DNA of 64,000 nt from Ctenosaura bakeri. Lineage: Eukaryota; Chordata; Lepidosauria; Squamata; Iguanidae. The notes beneath the pieces are model-generated. The model was given only the letters and a program-made list of their open reading frames with translations, did not search any database and was not told the DNA's origin. The position numbers were made by a program, and so were the translations under genes. Where the stretch lies: positions 558,001 to 622,000 of the forward strand of contig CAOLHI010001429.1 in assembly GCA_948474755.1 (NCBI GenBank), read 5' to 3'. This document shows positions 22,731 through 33,677 of the stretch, piece by piece. How positions within the stretch are numbered: position 1 is the first letter of the stretch; every line of letters starts with the position of its first letter.

Positions 22731-24139
22731 GGTGCATTTCTACTGCAACACCAGTTCTTTTTCATGAAACATTTTAGGCAGAAAAGTAATGAATGGGAGG
22801 GGGGAGCTGGAATTTCTCTGAGAACATTTACCTTTTTCACTCCCAATTGCTAGTATTTTGTAGTAGTTGTATATTCAGATTGTCCTTTGGCACCACCTCT
22901 TTCCCCTCAGCTGATCCCAGCCAGCTGGTAATGGGATGATGCTAATACAGCCAGTGAGATTTGGCTATATGCTGACATTAATAATGTCAAATTAGAATGT
23001 GGGTGGTAGTTTCTGCCTCATTCTGCATTGGTTTCATGTCATCACCACTTAGCATTCATGTATGTCTGCATGTTAATGCTTTGAAGCATGGAGAGCTGCT
23101 GCCAGTCAGAGTAGACAATCATGAGCCAAATGGGCCAACTTTTTGACCCAATCTAAGGGAACTTTCTATGGCTGGCATCCTGTACACAGTTACAAATGGG
23201 TAACATCAAGTTGCACATACATGACTATTACGTATTCATAGTCCCTATGTAGCCCCTACTATATGGGTGATGTAGGGACTGTGAAAGCCCCCCAATCTCC
23301 ATTTAGCTACTGTGATCAATGGGGATTCATTCCCCTGTCACCAAGGAAGCAGCTGTCTGTCATTCCCACTCTACTTGTACAAGAGAGGAATTGCAACAGG
23401 GACCCTGTTTCTGCCTGTTGCAATGGGGAAAGTTCACAGGAGGGGATAAGAATGGCAGCCAGTTGCTTCCTGAGTGACAGGGGATCAGATCCCCATCGAT
23501 TACAGTGGCTGCTGCCAAGTAAGTAGAGATGGGAGGGGGTTCCCACAAGAATTCAGAGCACAGCATTGTAACTGTGTTGTTTATGTATACACAAAGACCA
23601 CGCAGGGCTGCAACCCATGTTCCTATGAAAGCAGAGAACCATTGCTCTCATTTTGGAAGCATCCTGGGGTTACACCACATATGTTTTCACTCTTGGTCAC
23701 AGCCCACATCCAAAAATTGCTAGAGGGAGATGCATTTCATCAGGGGGCATATTTATTTATTTAACAGATTACTCTTCCATCCTATATCATAGTATCACAG
23801 CTCTGCATACAGATATTTGCCAATATTCTACATCAGATACTATCTTACATTTGCAAAACTATGTAATGTCTACTGATCTGACCTCCAATCCACCTCAAGA
23901 GCCGGCAGACAGAACAGTCAAAGGAGCTTCTGACTGGGGCACAAGGAAGGGGATGTTTCCATTCTCCTCCTGCCAGCATAGAGTTTTACTGGATGGCTCT
24001 TTGCTGATGCTGTGGTATCAGAAACAATAGCCTGCACTGCCACACCATAGGCCTTCAAATAATTCTAACCTGTGTTCAGTCTGATTCACTCTAATTTGCC
24101 TCACAGAGTTGTAGGCACCATTTTCACTCATTTCATTCC
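22731..24139. other. unassigned DNA with a 200-base imperfect palindrome
   Basis: The palindrome lies at 23303-23512 and has its own entry. A minus-strand LINE-like tail with TTTATTTATTTA starts near 23747. No gene is supported. Confidence 0.4.
23303..23512. repeat. imperfect palindrome, possible foldback element
   Basis: The left arm (about 23312-23375) starts GTGATCAATGGGGATTCATT; the right arm, read on the minus strand from 23503, starts GTAATCGATGGGGATCTGAT, and the similarity runs on through CCCCTGTCAC..AGGAAGC..CTG. The inner core ATTGCAACAGG (23390-23400) pairs perfectly with CCTGTTGCAAT (23414-23424), leaving a 13-nt loop. No target duplication is obvious. Confidence 0.6.
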
Positions 24140-24565
24140 TGCCAGGTCCCTAGAGAAGCAGGGTGGGAGGAGGTAATTTAGCTTCACTCTTAGAGAATGG
24201 GTGCTTAGGACTGATCATGTCCACTGTCCTGGAAATTTCCCTATTCCAGAGATCAATTAAGGCTTCAAAAGTCTCACTTGTCAAGGATACAGGAAAATCC
24301 CAATGAGTCATTCTCCTCCTGGGGCAAATGATCTTAATCAATTCCCAACACTGTAAAATCTCAGAAAGCTTGAACCTCACCATGTGGTGATCTGTCCATT
24401 ACAACAGAACTGTAGAAAGCTCCTTCATTCTCCATCAATACATCCAGCATAGAAAACAAGGTACAAAGTGTGCTCATCACACCAAGTGAGCCAGATACCA
24501 TGAGGGACAGCTCCATGGTTGAGCCATGCCTCCCCTTGAGCATTTATCTTCCTTGGAAAATGAGC
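24140..24565 (-). mobile_element. L2 LINE, ORF2 part downstream of endonuclease (piece 2)
   Basis: Minus-strand frames read DEHTLYLVFYAG and then HHMVRFKL, followed by FEALIDLWNREISRTVDMIS and PKHP. These resemble the L2 endonuclease end (GHTLDLVF, SDHxxVxF) and the linker before reverse transcriptase. The upstream half of the same endonuclease lies at 28245-28800 in the same orientation, separated by 3.7 kb of later insertions. Confidence 0.55.
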
Positions 24566-24689
24566 CACACTTATTATTGGAGGATTCACAGACAACAAGT
24601 GATAGCCAGCCAAGTTCTCCTTCTGTTCAACATGTTAGGTTGGGTTCAAAGCAGGATGAGGAGCTGGAGAAGAGGCCTGCTAGTCCCAG
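24566..24689. repeat. LTR-like or unknown repeat, left piece
   Basis: This segment and 27961-28244 flank the L1 and should have been contiguous, because the L1 target duplication joins them. The repeat class is not certain: the CTGGACT/CTTGACCCTTGACTG-rich right part resembles LTRs of reptile retrotransposons. Confidence 0.4.
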
Positions 24690-24704
24690 AGAAAGGCAAA
24701 GGCT

Positions 24705-27700
24705 ACAAAAACAGTTGTCGATATTCACAATGGGAGAAATAAGAAAAAAAGATTCACTTTCTAAAACAAAAACATTTTGAACATGCAAATAAACCTGGAA
24801 GATGGTTAGCGTATAAAATTTGGAAAGAAAGGGGAAAAAAGAATAATATCTAAAATAAAAGAAAGTGAACGTATAGTTACAGGAACTCAAGAAATAAAAA
24901 AAAATACTTGCCAATTATTTTAAGAACTTGTTCCAGGCTAAGTAAGGTGAAAATATAAAATAAATGGAAGAATATTTCCAACTACAAAAGCTCCCCAAAA
25001 TATGTCCAAATCTCTAAGAGACGCTGAATAAACCAATCTTGATAAATGAGATTAATGAAGTGATAGAGGGAATGAAACCTAATAAAGCTCCAGGTCCGGA
25101 TGGGATAACAGCTAATTTCTATAAATACTTCAAAGAACAGCTGTGAGGACCGATGCAAAACATAATGAACGGAATTTTCGGGGCAAAGACAATACCAAGA
25201 AGTTGGACAGAGGCGAATATAACATTAATCCCTAAAGAGGATTTTGAAGCTCCCACATCTAAAGACTTTTGGCCTATTTCACTCCTAAACATGGACTAAA
25301 AAAATTTCACCTCCATCTTCGCAAATCGATTGAAAAAAGCTCTGCCAGAATTCATACATGAGGATCAGAGTGGTTTTATTCCAGGGAGACAGATGAGATT
25401 CAATATTCGGACTGTTATAGATGTAATTGAATACTACGAATCTCACAATGAAAAAAAAGGTGCTCTCATCTTCCTTGACACTGAGAAAGCCTTTGACAAT
25501 ATAAGTTGGTCTTTTTTTAATAAAGGTCATGGAAGAAATGGAATTCGGAAATATATTCACAAATTGGATAAAGTCAATACATGAAGAACAAAAAGTCCAT
25601 ATAATTATCAATGGAGATCTTTCAGAAAACATTTTAATATCAAAAGGAACAAGACAAGGCTGCCCATTGTCTCCTTTATTATTTGTACTGGTACTAGAGG
25701 TACTACTATGGCAAATAAGGAAGGAAGACTCAATTCAAGGAGTAAAGATAGGAGAAGACCAATTTAAATATAAGGCCTTTGCAGATGATGTGGTAATGTT
25801 TCTGGAAGACCCCCTAAATAGAATTGTTAAAGTAAACGAATTGCTGAACAAATTTGGTACCATGGCAGGCTTTAAAATAAAGTTAAAACCAATATTCTTC
25901 TGAAAAAGATAAAGTCCCCAGAGAAAGAACAGATCGAAAGAAAAGCGGGCATTCAATGTGTTCAAAGAGTGAAGTATTTAGGAATTGAAATCACTAATAA
26001 CAATAATCAATTGTTTAAAAATAACTGTTATAAGACCTGGAGTCAAATTCAAAAGAAATTAAATACATGGAATAAGCTGGATCTTTCATTAATGGGCAGA
26101 ATATCACTGATTAAGATGAGTATTCTCCCAAAGATACTCTTTTTGTTCATGATGATAACAATCAGGGTAACCAAGAAATGGTTTCAAGACTGTAAAAAAG
26201 AGCTATCCAAATTTATATGGAATGGAAAAAAACCAAGAATGAAGTACAAGTGGTTAACTGATACAAGACAACGAGGGGGCTTTGCAGTACCAGATTTTGA
26301 GCTATATTATGAGGCAGCATGCCTAGCCTGGATGAAACCTTGGATTCTGCTGGACGATAGGAAAATGCTGGCTCTGGAAGGGCATGATCTTCATTTCGGC
26401 TGGCATGCCTACTTCTGGTATGGAAAAGCCAAAGTTCAAAAGATTTTCCAAAATCACATGATACAAAAGGCTCTTTTAAAGGTATGGGAGAAGAACAAGC
26501 GTTATTTTTGCCCAAAAATACCATCATGGGTCTCACCGACGGAAGCGCTTTTGATTAAAGGTCTAAGAAGACAGGGCAGTTGGCTGACTTATAAAAACAT
26601 ACTGAAACAATGTGGAAAGGAGATTCAAATGAAAGATCAAAGACAACTAAAAGAAGAAGGAATTGATATACACTGGTTTCCCCTCATGCAGTTAAAAGTA
26701 AGATTTAAAAAGTATATACAAGGAGAAGGGACAGACTTAAGACAAAATGAGTTAGAAGAATTGATGTTAAAAGGTGACAAAAAGTTACTTTCAAGATTGT
26801 ATAAAAAATTGTTATCCTTCAAATTAGAGGAAGAAATGGTCAAAGACTGTATGACTAAATGGGTGAGAGATCTTAACCATAATATTCTTTTAGAAGAATG
26901 GGAAAATGTTTGGAAAACTAATATGTTATATACCAGATCCTATACCTTACAAGAAAATGTGCTGAAAATGGTATACCATTGGTATCTAACACACAGCAAA
27001 CTAATAAAAGTGAACAAGAATATGAACGATCAGTGCTGGAAATGTAAAGAACAAGTGGGATCCTTCTACCTTATGTGGTGGGGATGTGAAAGAGCAAAGA
27101 GATTCTGGTACACCATACGAGCTAACATGCAAAGAATTTTGCAAATGAAAATTGATTTAGTCCCAGAATTTTTTTTACTGGGAATCTTTGGTGCAGAAAG
27201 CTCAATAGACTTTTGTACTAAAAGATTAGCATGGCATTTAATTTTGGCGGCCAGACTCGTTTATGCTAAACATTGGAAATCAATCTACACCCCAACTATG
27301 GAATATTGGATAGAGAAAACCATTGAAATAGCACAAATGGATAAATTGACTTACAGATTAGATAATAAAATGGATAGTAAGGTGTGGGAATCCTTAACAG
27401 AATTTCTGGAAAATAAGGGTATCCTAACTAAAGGTCTCAAATCATGAAGAGAAGGTGAAATATGATTATTGTTGTGATAATGAGGCAAGTTCTAGACATG
27501 AATGTGGTGAGAGGTAGAAGTATGAGAAGTATGAGAAGAGATGTATAAGCAATAGGTCATTAGCTTTCGGAAGAAAAGAAATGTTGAAATAGATAATAGT
27601 ATAAGATGGATAGAATTATAATTAGAATGGAAAATAATGAATGGGAAATGAATAATAGATTCTATTCTTTAAGACATACAGAGGTGTTTTTTTAAAAAAA

Positions 27701-27945
27701 TAAAAGATATAAGGCTGTATCTCATGAAAGGGGGAAGTGTCCTATGTTTCTAAGAATATGTTAGTAAGATGTGTTGGTTGTTATATGTATGTATTTGTAT
27801 ATGTTACATATATGTGTGTATGTATTTGTATATTGTGTGTAATAGTATTAGTTTATTGTGTATGATATAAATGTGATGATAGGTTGGATCATTTTGTTTC
27901 TTTTTATTTTTGTTTTTTATAAAAATAAATTAAAAAAAGAAAGAA
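24705..27945 (+). mobile_element. L1 LINE, 5' truncated, with reverse transcriptase
   Basis: Flanked by AGAAAGGCAAAGGCT (24690-24704) and AGAAAGGCAGAGGCT (27946-27960), 14 of 15 identical. The 3' end is A-rich with an AATAAA-type signal. The element starts after the endonuclease and contains the rest of ORF2 and a 3' untranslated region of about 480 bases that is rich in TATGTGTG words (27780-27870). Confidence 0.92.
24720..27447 (+). pseudogene. L1 ORF2 (reverse transcriptase and C-terminal region), broken
   Basis: Motifs in order: FEHANKPGRWLAYKIWKERG near 24775, PGPDGITANFYKYF near 25090, DQSGFIPGRQ, LDTEKAFDNISW (palm motif A, near 25475-25505), GTRQGCPLSPLLF, AFADDVVMF (FADD at 25778-25789), then an intact 492-codon C-terminal frame (25969-27447) ending after a CWKCKEQVGSFYLMWWGC motif. 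Stops and frameshifts lie near 24780, 25145, 25300, 25530-25580 and 25903-25968. The endonuclease is lost by 5' truncation. The long C-terminal frame suggests a moderately recent insertion. Confidence 0.88.
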
Positions 27946-27960
27946 AGAAAGGCAGAGGCT

Positions 27961-28244
27961 CAGGTATCTGGCCAAGATCTGGGTGATGGCTGAACACACT
28001 GCCCATACAAAGAAATTACAACCACCACCTACCTTGCTGAGTACAACTTCAGTCTTTCTGTTGACAGCTCATCTTACAAAAGTGTATCTTTCAGATTTAC
28101 AACCCCTGGACTATTTCAGAACTCAGCTACCATGACCCCTGGACTCTGATTTACATCTTTCTTGACCCTTGACTGTTTGAAACCAGACAACTCTTGCTTC
28201 CATGACTTACTCGGGAACCCTGAACCTTGTTAGAGGTTAAGAGC
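27961..28244. repeat. LTR-like or unknown repeat, right piece
   Basis: Continuation of the repeat at 24566-24689 after the L1. It contains CCTGGACTATTTCAGAACTC and CTTGACCCTTGACTGTTTG words, then AACCCTGAACCTTGTTAGAG before L2 sequence resumes. The ends are approximate. Confidence 0.4.
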
Positions 28245-28800
28245 AGGATAGATTGTCATAGTGAACATGAACTCCCAAGCTACCTCCAGTAGGGCACTCT
28301 CAGCATGGATTTTGATGTCTCCCAGCACCACAAGCTGAGAGGACTCCAATGTCACCCCCAAGACCACCCTGGTGAGTTAAAAAATGGAGATTGTTGAGGA
28401 GCAGGGCAGGTGTTAAACTATCAGTATCTTCATCTGACCCAACCACCCACCTTCAAATACCGGCACTCAGATCCTGCAAATCATGGGATAGGGCATGGGA
28501 TCATGGGATAGGGTGGAATCCTGGTAGATCACTTTAACTCAACCTTCCTGCCTCCCAGTTCTGGCTGCTGCTGCTGCACATAAAGCTGCAGTGGGCAAAG
28601 CTGAAAGAGATTAACACACATCTCCAGTCTCATCTGAACAGGTCTTGCTGGCACAAGCCAAGTCAGCTTGCTCATCTAGGATCAAGTCCTGAATGGCTGT
28701 TGTTTTACCATTCACCAACCTGGCATTGGCCAGTGGTATTTTCAACCCAAGGGGACTGTCACCATCAGTCACCCACTATTTGAATGGGTGGTCAATCCAA
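28245..28800 (-). mobile_element. L2 LINE endonuclease part (piece 1)
   Basis: Minus strand: a segment like NGKTTAIQDLILDEQADLAC (near 28690-28640) matches the start of CR1/L2-clade apurinic endonucleases, and SSQLVVLGDIKIHAESA (near 28340-28280) matches the VVLGDFNIHAD motif. The frame is decayed. A short direct duplication CATGGGATAGGG..ATCATGGGATAGGG is seen at 28490-28520. Confidence 0.55.
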
Positions 28801-29639
28801 CGTACAAGCAAACATAGCAGAGCCTTTTTTTTTTAAAGCAGAGAACCCATCAGTGTGAATTTTTCTCCAGAAACTGATTGAAGAAATGCAAAAACCATAA
28901 TGTTCACATCACTGCCCTGCCATCTTCAGATCTGCAGCTTCTGCAGTGTTCTTTGTAACCATCTCTTTTTAAATCTTGTATTTAATCAGTGCTGAGCAAA
29001 ATCCAGAATAGATGAATGGATAGGAAGCAAAAGAAATCTAGGTCAGACTAACAGCGCATCTTAACAGCACATATAGGTGACCTGCAGTCTTATGCTTCTC
29101 CCTGAGAAAAGACATGAAGCCAGAGGAACTTGTACAAACTAAGGTATCTTCATGAAAGCGCATGCTCAGCTGATATGACACTAACACCAGTTAGATGTGT
29201 TTTCACCTCACGGGATCCTGGACCCAGACTCCTGTAATATTGGTTAAGAGGGAAGAAAAAGGAGCAGGGCAAATGACATGCCAATTTCTTAAACTGCCAT
29301 TTCAGCTAAGGCTGAGTGAAAATGACACCCTGCGTCCAAAACTGGATCCCAACTTCCAGGTAGTGAATGAGGTGCTGGGAGAGAGGTTCAGTATTTCCAC
29401 CCCAGGGGAAGCTGTGAAAGTTTTAGGAGAGCTCCCATTAGGAGCTCTCCTAAACCAGCATTATTTCAAGGAGCAGTGGGGTGGATGGGGATAATTTCCT
29501 CCTTAAGATTAGCTCTCAGAATGATAGTAGCTCATGACATAGAATCCTCCCAGCACATCTCAGCAGGTGGGAGAAGCAGCCACCTAAAGGTGGTGACTAA
29601 GAGGACCTGTATTATTACTACTTGTTAACAGCAGCAAGT
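28801..29639. other. unassigned DNA with a perfect 14-bp hairpin
   Basis: The hairpin lies at 29422-29454 (see findings). A 99-codon frame (29195-29494) spans it but has no recognised domain. Confidence 0.4.
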
Positions 29640-29830
29640 AGTAAAACATTGTCCCCTGTCCCCTGTACTAAATGGTAGGCCTTGTCCCCAAACTCTCAAC
29701 AACGTGTACTTTTTGTGTGCCTCCACCACCCTATCACAGGGTTTTCTTGGCAAGATATGTTCAGAGGTGGTTTGTCTTTGCCTTCTTCTGAGGCTGTGAG
29801 ACAGTGACTTGCCCAGGGTCACCCACTGAC
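29640..29830 (-). repeat. ACA-type tRNA-derived SINE fragment
   Basis: Minus strand: GTGGGTGACCCTGGGCAAGT, then CAGCCTCAGAAGAAGGCAAA and CTTGCCAAGAAAACCCTGTG, the body of the family seen at 33411-33668. The tRNA-like head is missing. Confidence 0.7.
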
Positions 29831-29865
29831 GTACTCTCCTTTGAAAATTGCAATCGTGATTTCAG

Positions 29866-30116
29866 GGCCATTTCCGCACTACACTCTGATAGCGTGATTA
29901 TTCCACTTTCAACTTCCTATGGAATCCTGGGGTTTGCAGTTTAGGGAGGAGTCAGCCTCACCCCCTCCCACCACCCCTCCCCACACTCAAAGCTCCTCCT
30001 CTGAACATCCTATGGAATCCTGGAGTTTGCCTTTGAGGCCCTTCTCTAAACTGTAAACCCCAAGATTCCATAGGATGTTGAAAGCGGAATAATAGCACTA
30101 TAGTGAGGAAATGACC
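29866..30116. mobile_element. Harbinger-like palindromic element with C-rich insert
   Basis: Left end GGCCATTTCCGCACTACACT; right end ends AGTGAGGAAATGACC. Flanked by TCAG on both sides. The centre contains a C-rich segment (29950-30000) and a repeat of the CATCCTATGGAATCCTGG word, suggesting an internal duplication. Confidence 0.6.
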
Positions 30117-30266
30117 TCAGTTTCAACCCTAGCCCAAAGCTCCAATGGCACACCATGAGACCTGTTTATTCAGCTCCTTCATCACAGCACCCATACTCCT
30201 CCACCAGACCTCTTATGGCAGCTTATTCTCTGCTTTCTTGATGGTTCCCATTGCAGAAAGATCTAC

Positions 30267-31030
30267 TGTTAAACGCACAGAAAAACCACCGCTCATCAGT
30301 GCCGAGTGCAAAAGGCGCAACCAAGCCTCGCACTCAAGGCTTGCTGACACTTCTTTGTGATCAGAACTGAACAGCCAGGGAGATCTCTGAATCAAGCCAG
30401 GGCCAGGATAAACAGATCATCCTCAGTTCTCCCTCTCTGAGAACGCAGTCCCTTCCTCACTCTTGTCCCCCCTTGGCTTCTTCCTTTCAGCACTCTCCCC
30501 CTTTACTGCCTTCCCTAAATCTGCCCTTCTCCCAGATGTAAGGATCAGCAGTGATTTATATTTTCCAAGACTGTGGTACTGTTGATACTAAGGTCAAGAT
30601 GATATTATTGGTAGCGTGTATATTCCAGGATTCAAAATAAGCCTCTGTGACGTTGTTTTAAGGAACACAGAACTTCAACCATTTATTGTAACACTGTTGC
30701 TTTAAATTTGTTTTGTATCTCAGTGTTTACAAACAGCACACCATTCTTCTCTCTCTCTCTTTTAATTCATTCACTATCTCTCATACACCCAATTTCTCAG
30801 TTCTCTCTCCCACAGAGCTCTTCAAATCTTTAACCTCTCCCAAACGCACCACAAATCACACTTCGCTTCAACCACACACCAGGCAGTTAAAATCCATTAT
30901 TATTTTCCTCTTTCCACCAGACCCTCCCCTGGCCTATCCAAGGTTCCAGTTCACCAGCCAATCAGCTTAAACACTCTCAGTTCCCAAGGAGGCTCTGTTG
31001 TCAAGACCCTCTCCCATCAGGTTCATCACA
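30267..31030 (-). repeat. solo LTR, copy 2
   Basis: Nearly identical in full length to 21846-22617 in the same orientation. Minus strand starts TGTGATGAACC and ends TTTAACA. Flanks TCTAC (30262-30266) and TCTAT (31031-31035) look like a 5-bp target duplication with one change. No internal region remains. The two copies differ by small indels near their minus-strand 3' ends and in the CT-rich tract. Confidence 0.85.
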
Positions 31031-31035
31031 TCTAT

Positions 31036-31930
31036 CCATCTTAAAACTGTTACAGCAACATCTGATATATAGATCTATATATACAACAGTTTCTCCTGAA
31101 CAGTGCCATTTCAATCTGCTGTTGGATGTAATGAATGGAACATATACTGTTATATTCATTCCTAAATAAATAATTGAACAAAATCCCTTTTCCTGGACAG
31201 AGAAAACTAGCAAGTCAGGAAGGAGGCTGACTTAGAACTTTTCTCTCTGAAATGTTAGTTTTCTGTGTTCAAGGATCCAAGTTGGTCTTCTGATGAAATA
31301 TGCTTGTTAATAAGTATTTAAAATACTGTGGATTGTTGAGCATCTATGTTTTATAACTAGTTGGAGTGATTAAAAGTTAGGCAAAGTAATAAGCAGGCTA
31401 AGCATCAAAGAAAATGTTAAGCTTTTTGAGAGAGGCAGGTGCTGGTCTTTTTCAGCTTTTATTCTATGCTGCAATGTGCAGAACAAGGTAATTTTTCAGT
31501 GTTTTCCACTGATCATGTACTTAAGAAGTAAAGCGCAATCATGCATAGCACCCAGCTATAATCTTTTTCTCAAATACCTCTGCAACCCACCCATATAAGC
31601 TAATGATAATGCTTAACAAACTCTTCTTCTCTAACACCGAACTGGTGATGAAGTAGACTTAGTGCATTTGTCTCCAGGATCCAAGGCAATGTAATCTGCT
31701 GTCAGTGGACCAGTGCTTTGTCAGATAGGATATTTCTTGTGTTTTTTAGCGTTTCTTTATTTGAAGGGTAGGAATCATGAAGTCCTGCCAGTGTTGTTGG
31801 ACTGGAACTCCCAGGAGCCTTAGCCATCATAGTTATTAGAGTTGCAATCCAATAACATCTGCAGGCTTGCATGGTTCCCATCTTTCTTCCCTTGTGCTTA
31901 CTCAGAGCAGCATCCAGCACCTTACAACAC
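31036..31930. other. unassigned DNA with a short shared reptile repeat
   Basis: Near 31780-31860 a segment GTTGTTGGACTGGAACTCCC followed by ATCCAATAACATCTGCAGG matches a common reptile and bird repeat (tgtagtccaacaacatct type). Nothing else is recognised. Confidence 0.4.
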
Positions 31931-31933
31931 TGA

Positions 31934-32135
31934 GGCCATTTCCACGCTACACTATTATAGTGCTCTTATTCCACTTTCAATATCCAATGGAATCTTGGGA
32001 TTTGCAGTTTAGGGAGGGGCCTTTAGAATCCTCAGCCAGAGAGCTCTTGGGCCTCAGTTAACTACAAACTCCAGAATTCCACAAGATGATGAAAGTGGAG
32101 TAATAGCACCATAACAGTGTAGGGAGGAAATGGCC
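31934..32135. mobile_element. Harbinger-like palindromic element, full length
   Basis: Ends GGCCATTTCCACGCTACACT and AGTGTAGGGAGGAAATGGCC are inverted. TGA flanks both sides (31931-31933, 32136-32138). The internal arms carry ATTCCACTTTCAATATCCAA and its inverted partner. This copy best shows the full family layout of about 200 bp. Confidence 0.7.
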
Positions 32136-32697
32136 TGATTGTCTGGAAATTTCATCATACCTTTCATCATACCTTCACTTGCCCCACTTTTTCCAAAGTA
32201 ATATGCTGTGTAATGTACTGTGTTCTGCATTGTGAAAAGCTCCCTCCAATTCTTAGTTACGGTTAGTGTTATAAAAAAAAATTGTAACTAGTTGTATTAT
32301 TGTTACTTTACCTGTCTAAAAAGGGGGTCAATAAAAGAAAGGCAAAACACTTAACTCTTCCACATCCACAAATCTTTATAAATGCCTAAGAATACTTTGC
32401 TCTACAAGTAACAGAAGTAACTTTAGAAGTAATTGGTTGTTTCAAACCCTCTTCACTGTCATTCCTACTTGTAATTTAAATATTTTACACCGTCATCACA
32501 AAAAGGTTACAAATCTGTTGCTTATAACTCATTACTTCCAACCTCTGTACACAACTCTGGTAAACATGTGTGTTGGTGTTGGTGGGCTCTTGTGAACCTC
32601 TGCACTAGAATGAATGGATCTGGAGGGATCTTTCAAATCCAATCAGTATGGATCAGGGATGGCAGATTCCATCACTCATTTTCATACCGTTCTCTGA
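32136..32697. other. unassigned DNA
   Basis: No gene or repeat recognised between two palindromic elements. Confidence 0.4.
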
Positions 32698-32863
32698 GGC
32701 CATTTCCGCACTAGACTGTTATAGTGCTATTATTCCACTTTCAAAATCCTGTGGAATCCTGGGGTTTGTCTTTGAGACCCTTTCCTAAACTGCAAAGCCT
32801 AGGGTTCCATAGGATGTTGAAAATGGAATAATAGCACTATAGCAGTCTAGTGTGGAAATGGCC
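32698..32863. mobile_element. Harbinger-like palindromic element, short form
   Basis: Ends GGCCATTTCCGCACTAGACT and AGTCTAGTGTGGAAATGGCC, with TGA on both flanks (32695-32697, 32864-32866). At 166 bp it lacks the central CTGAGAATTCT segment of the longer copies. Confidence 0.7.
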
Positions 32864-33410
32864 TGAGCTGTGCAGTATGGAATCACACCCAGGTGGTACA
32901 TATGTGTTAAAATCGATGAGGCAAAGCCACAAAATGGGAAGGGCCCCAATTAGCTGCTTATAATTGTGCTATTACTGCTTTATAAACCTTGGCATATTAT
33001 TAAGGAATGGAGGAAAGAAAGAAAAAAACATCCAGGCTCACAATTGATCCCTAAGGGATCCTTGAGGCAATTAGCTTTAAGCTTGAAAACATATTTCCAG
33101 TTTTATGGTTTGTTTTCAGAGCTTAAAATAAATTTCTACCCAATAAACCTAACTATCACCCCAAACATAGCAGCAGTAGTGTGTTAATTAATAGCAAGAG
33201 ACCAGCTGGTAGTAAAATTTTATTAAAATCAATCTATGTATTATCCCTTCCATTATTTATTCAAATTTGTCACCTCGTATTTCCTGAAAACTTGTGGGTG
33301 GCTTAGAGTTTTCTAAAAACCAGCATCATAAAAAACCTTTTAAAGTCAGTATCTTATTAATATGAATATAAGAAGCTGCCTTATATAGACCCATCTAGCC
33401 TCATATTGCT
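32864..33410. other. unassigned DNA
   Basis: A fragment at 33367-33401 (AGAAGCTGCCTTATATAGAC) matches a widespread reptile repeat. It is interrupted by the SINE that follows. Confidence 0.35.
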
Positions 33411-33668
33411 GTTGTTTTTGTGTGCCTTAAAGTCATTTCTGACTTATGGAGAGCTTATGGCAAACTTATCACAGGGTGGTTTGGTTTGGGTTTTTTTTTT
33501 TTTTTGGCAGTTTATTTAGAGAAGGCTTCACCCTGCCTTCCTCTGAGGTGGAGAGAGTGTGACTTCTCCAAGCACCCAATGGGTTTCCATGGCTGACTGG
33601 GTATTCGAACCCTGGCCTCTCAGTGTCCTAGTTTGACACTCAAACACTATACCACACTGACTCTCATC
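33411..33668 (-). repeat. ACA-type tRNA-derived SINE, full length
   Basis: Flanked by a perfect 9-bp duplication CATATTGCT (33402-33410 and 33669-33677). Minus strand: tRNA-like head GTGTGGTATAGTGTTTGAGT (A box), then GGTTCGAATACC (B box), the body CCATGGAAACCCATTGGGTG, an internal A-run expansion (33491-33506 as T on plus) and the end GTCAGAAATGACTTTAAGGC with an ACA-rich tail. The pol III boxes lie in the expected tRNA positions. Confidence 0.88.
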
Positions 33669-33677
33669 CATATTGCT

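Noticed and set aside
21846..31030. A single provirus bounded by the two identical LTRs
   Set aside because: The sequence between them contains an L2/L1 nest and SINEs, no retroviral frames, and the first LTR sits inside a 5S-derived SINE.
33630..33666. tRNA gene on the minus strand
   Set aside because: A and B boxes are present but the cloverleaf is degenerate and joined to a SINE body flanked by a 9-bp duplication.
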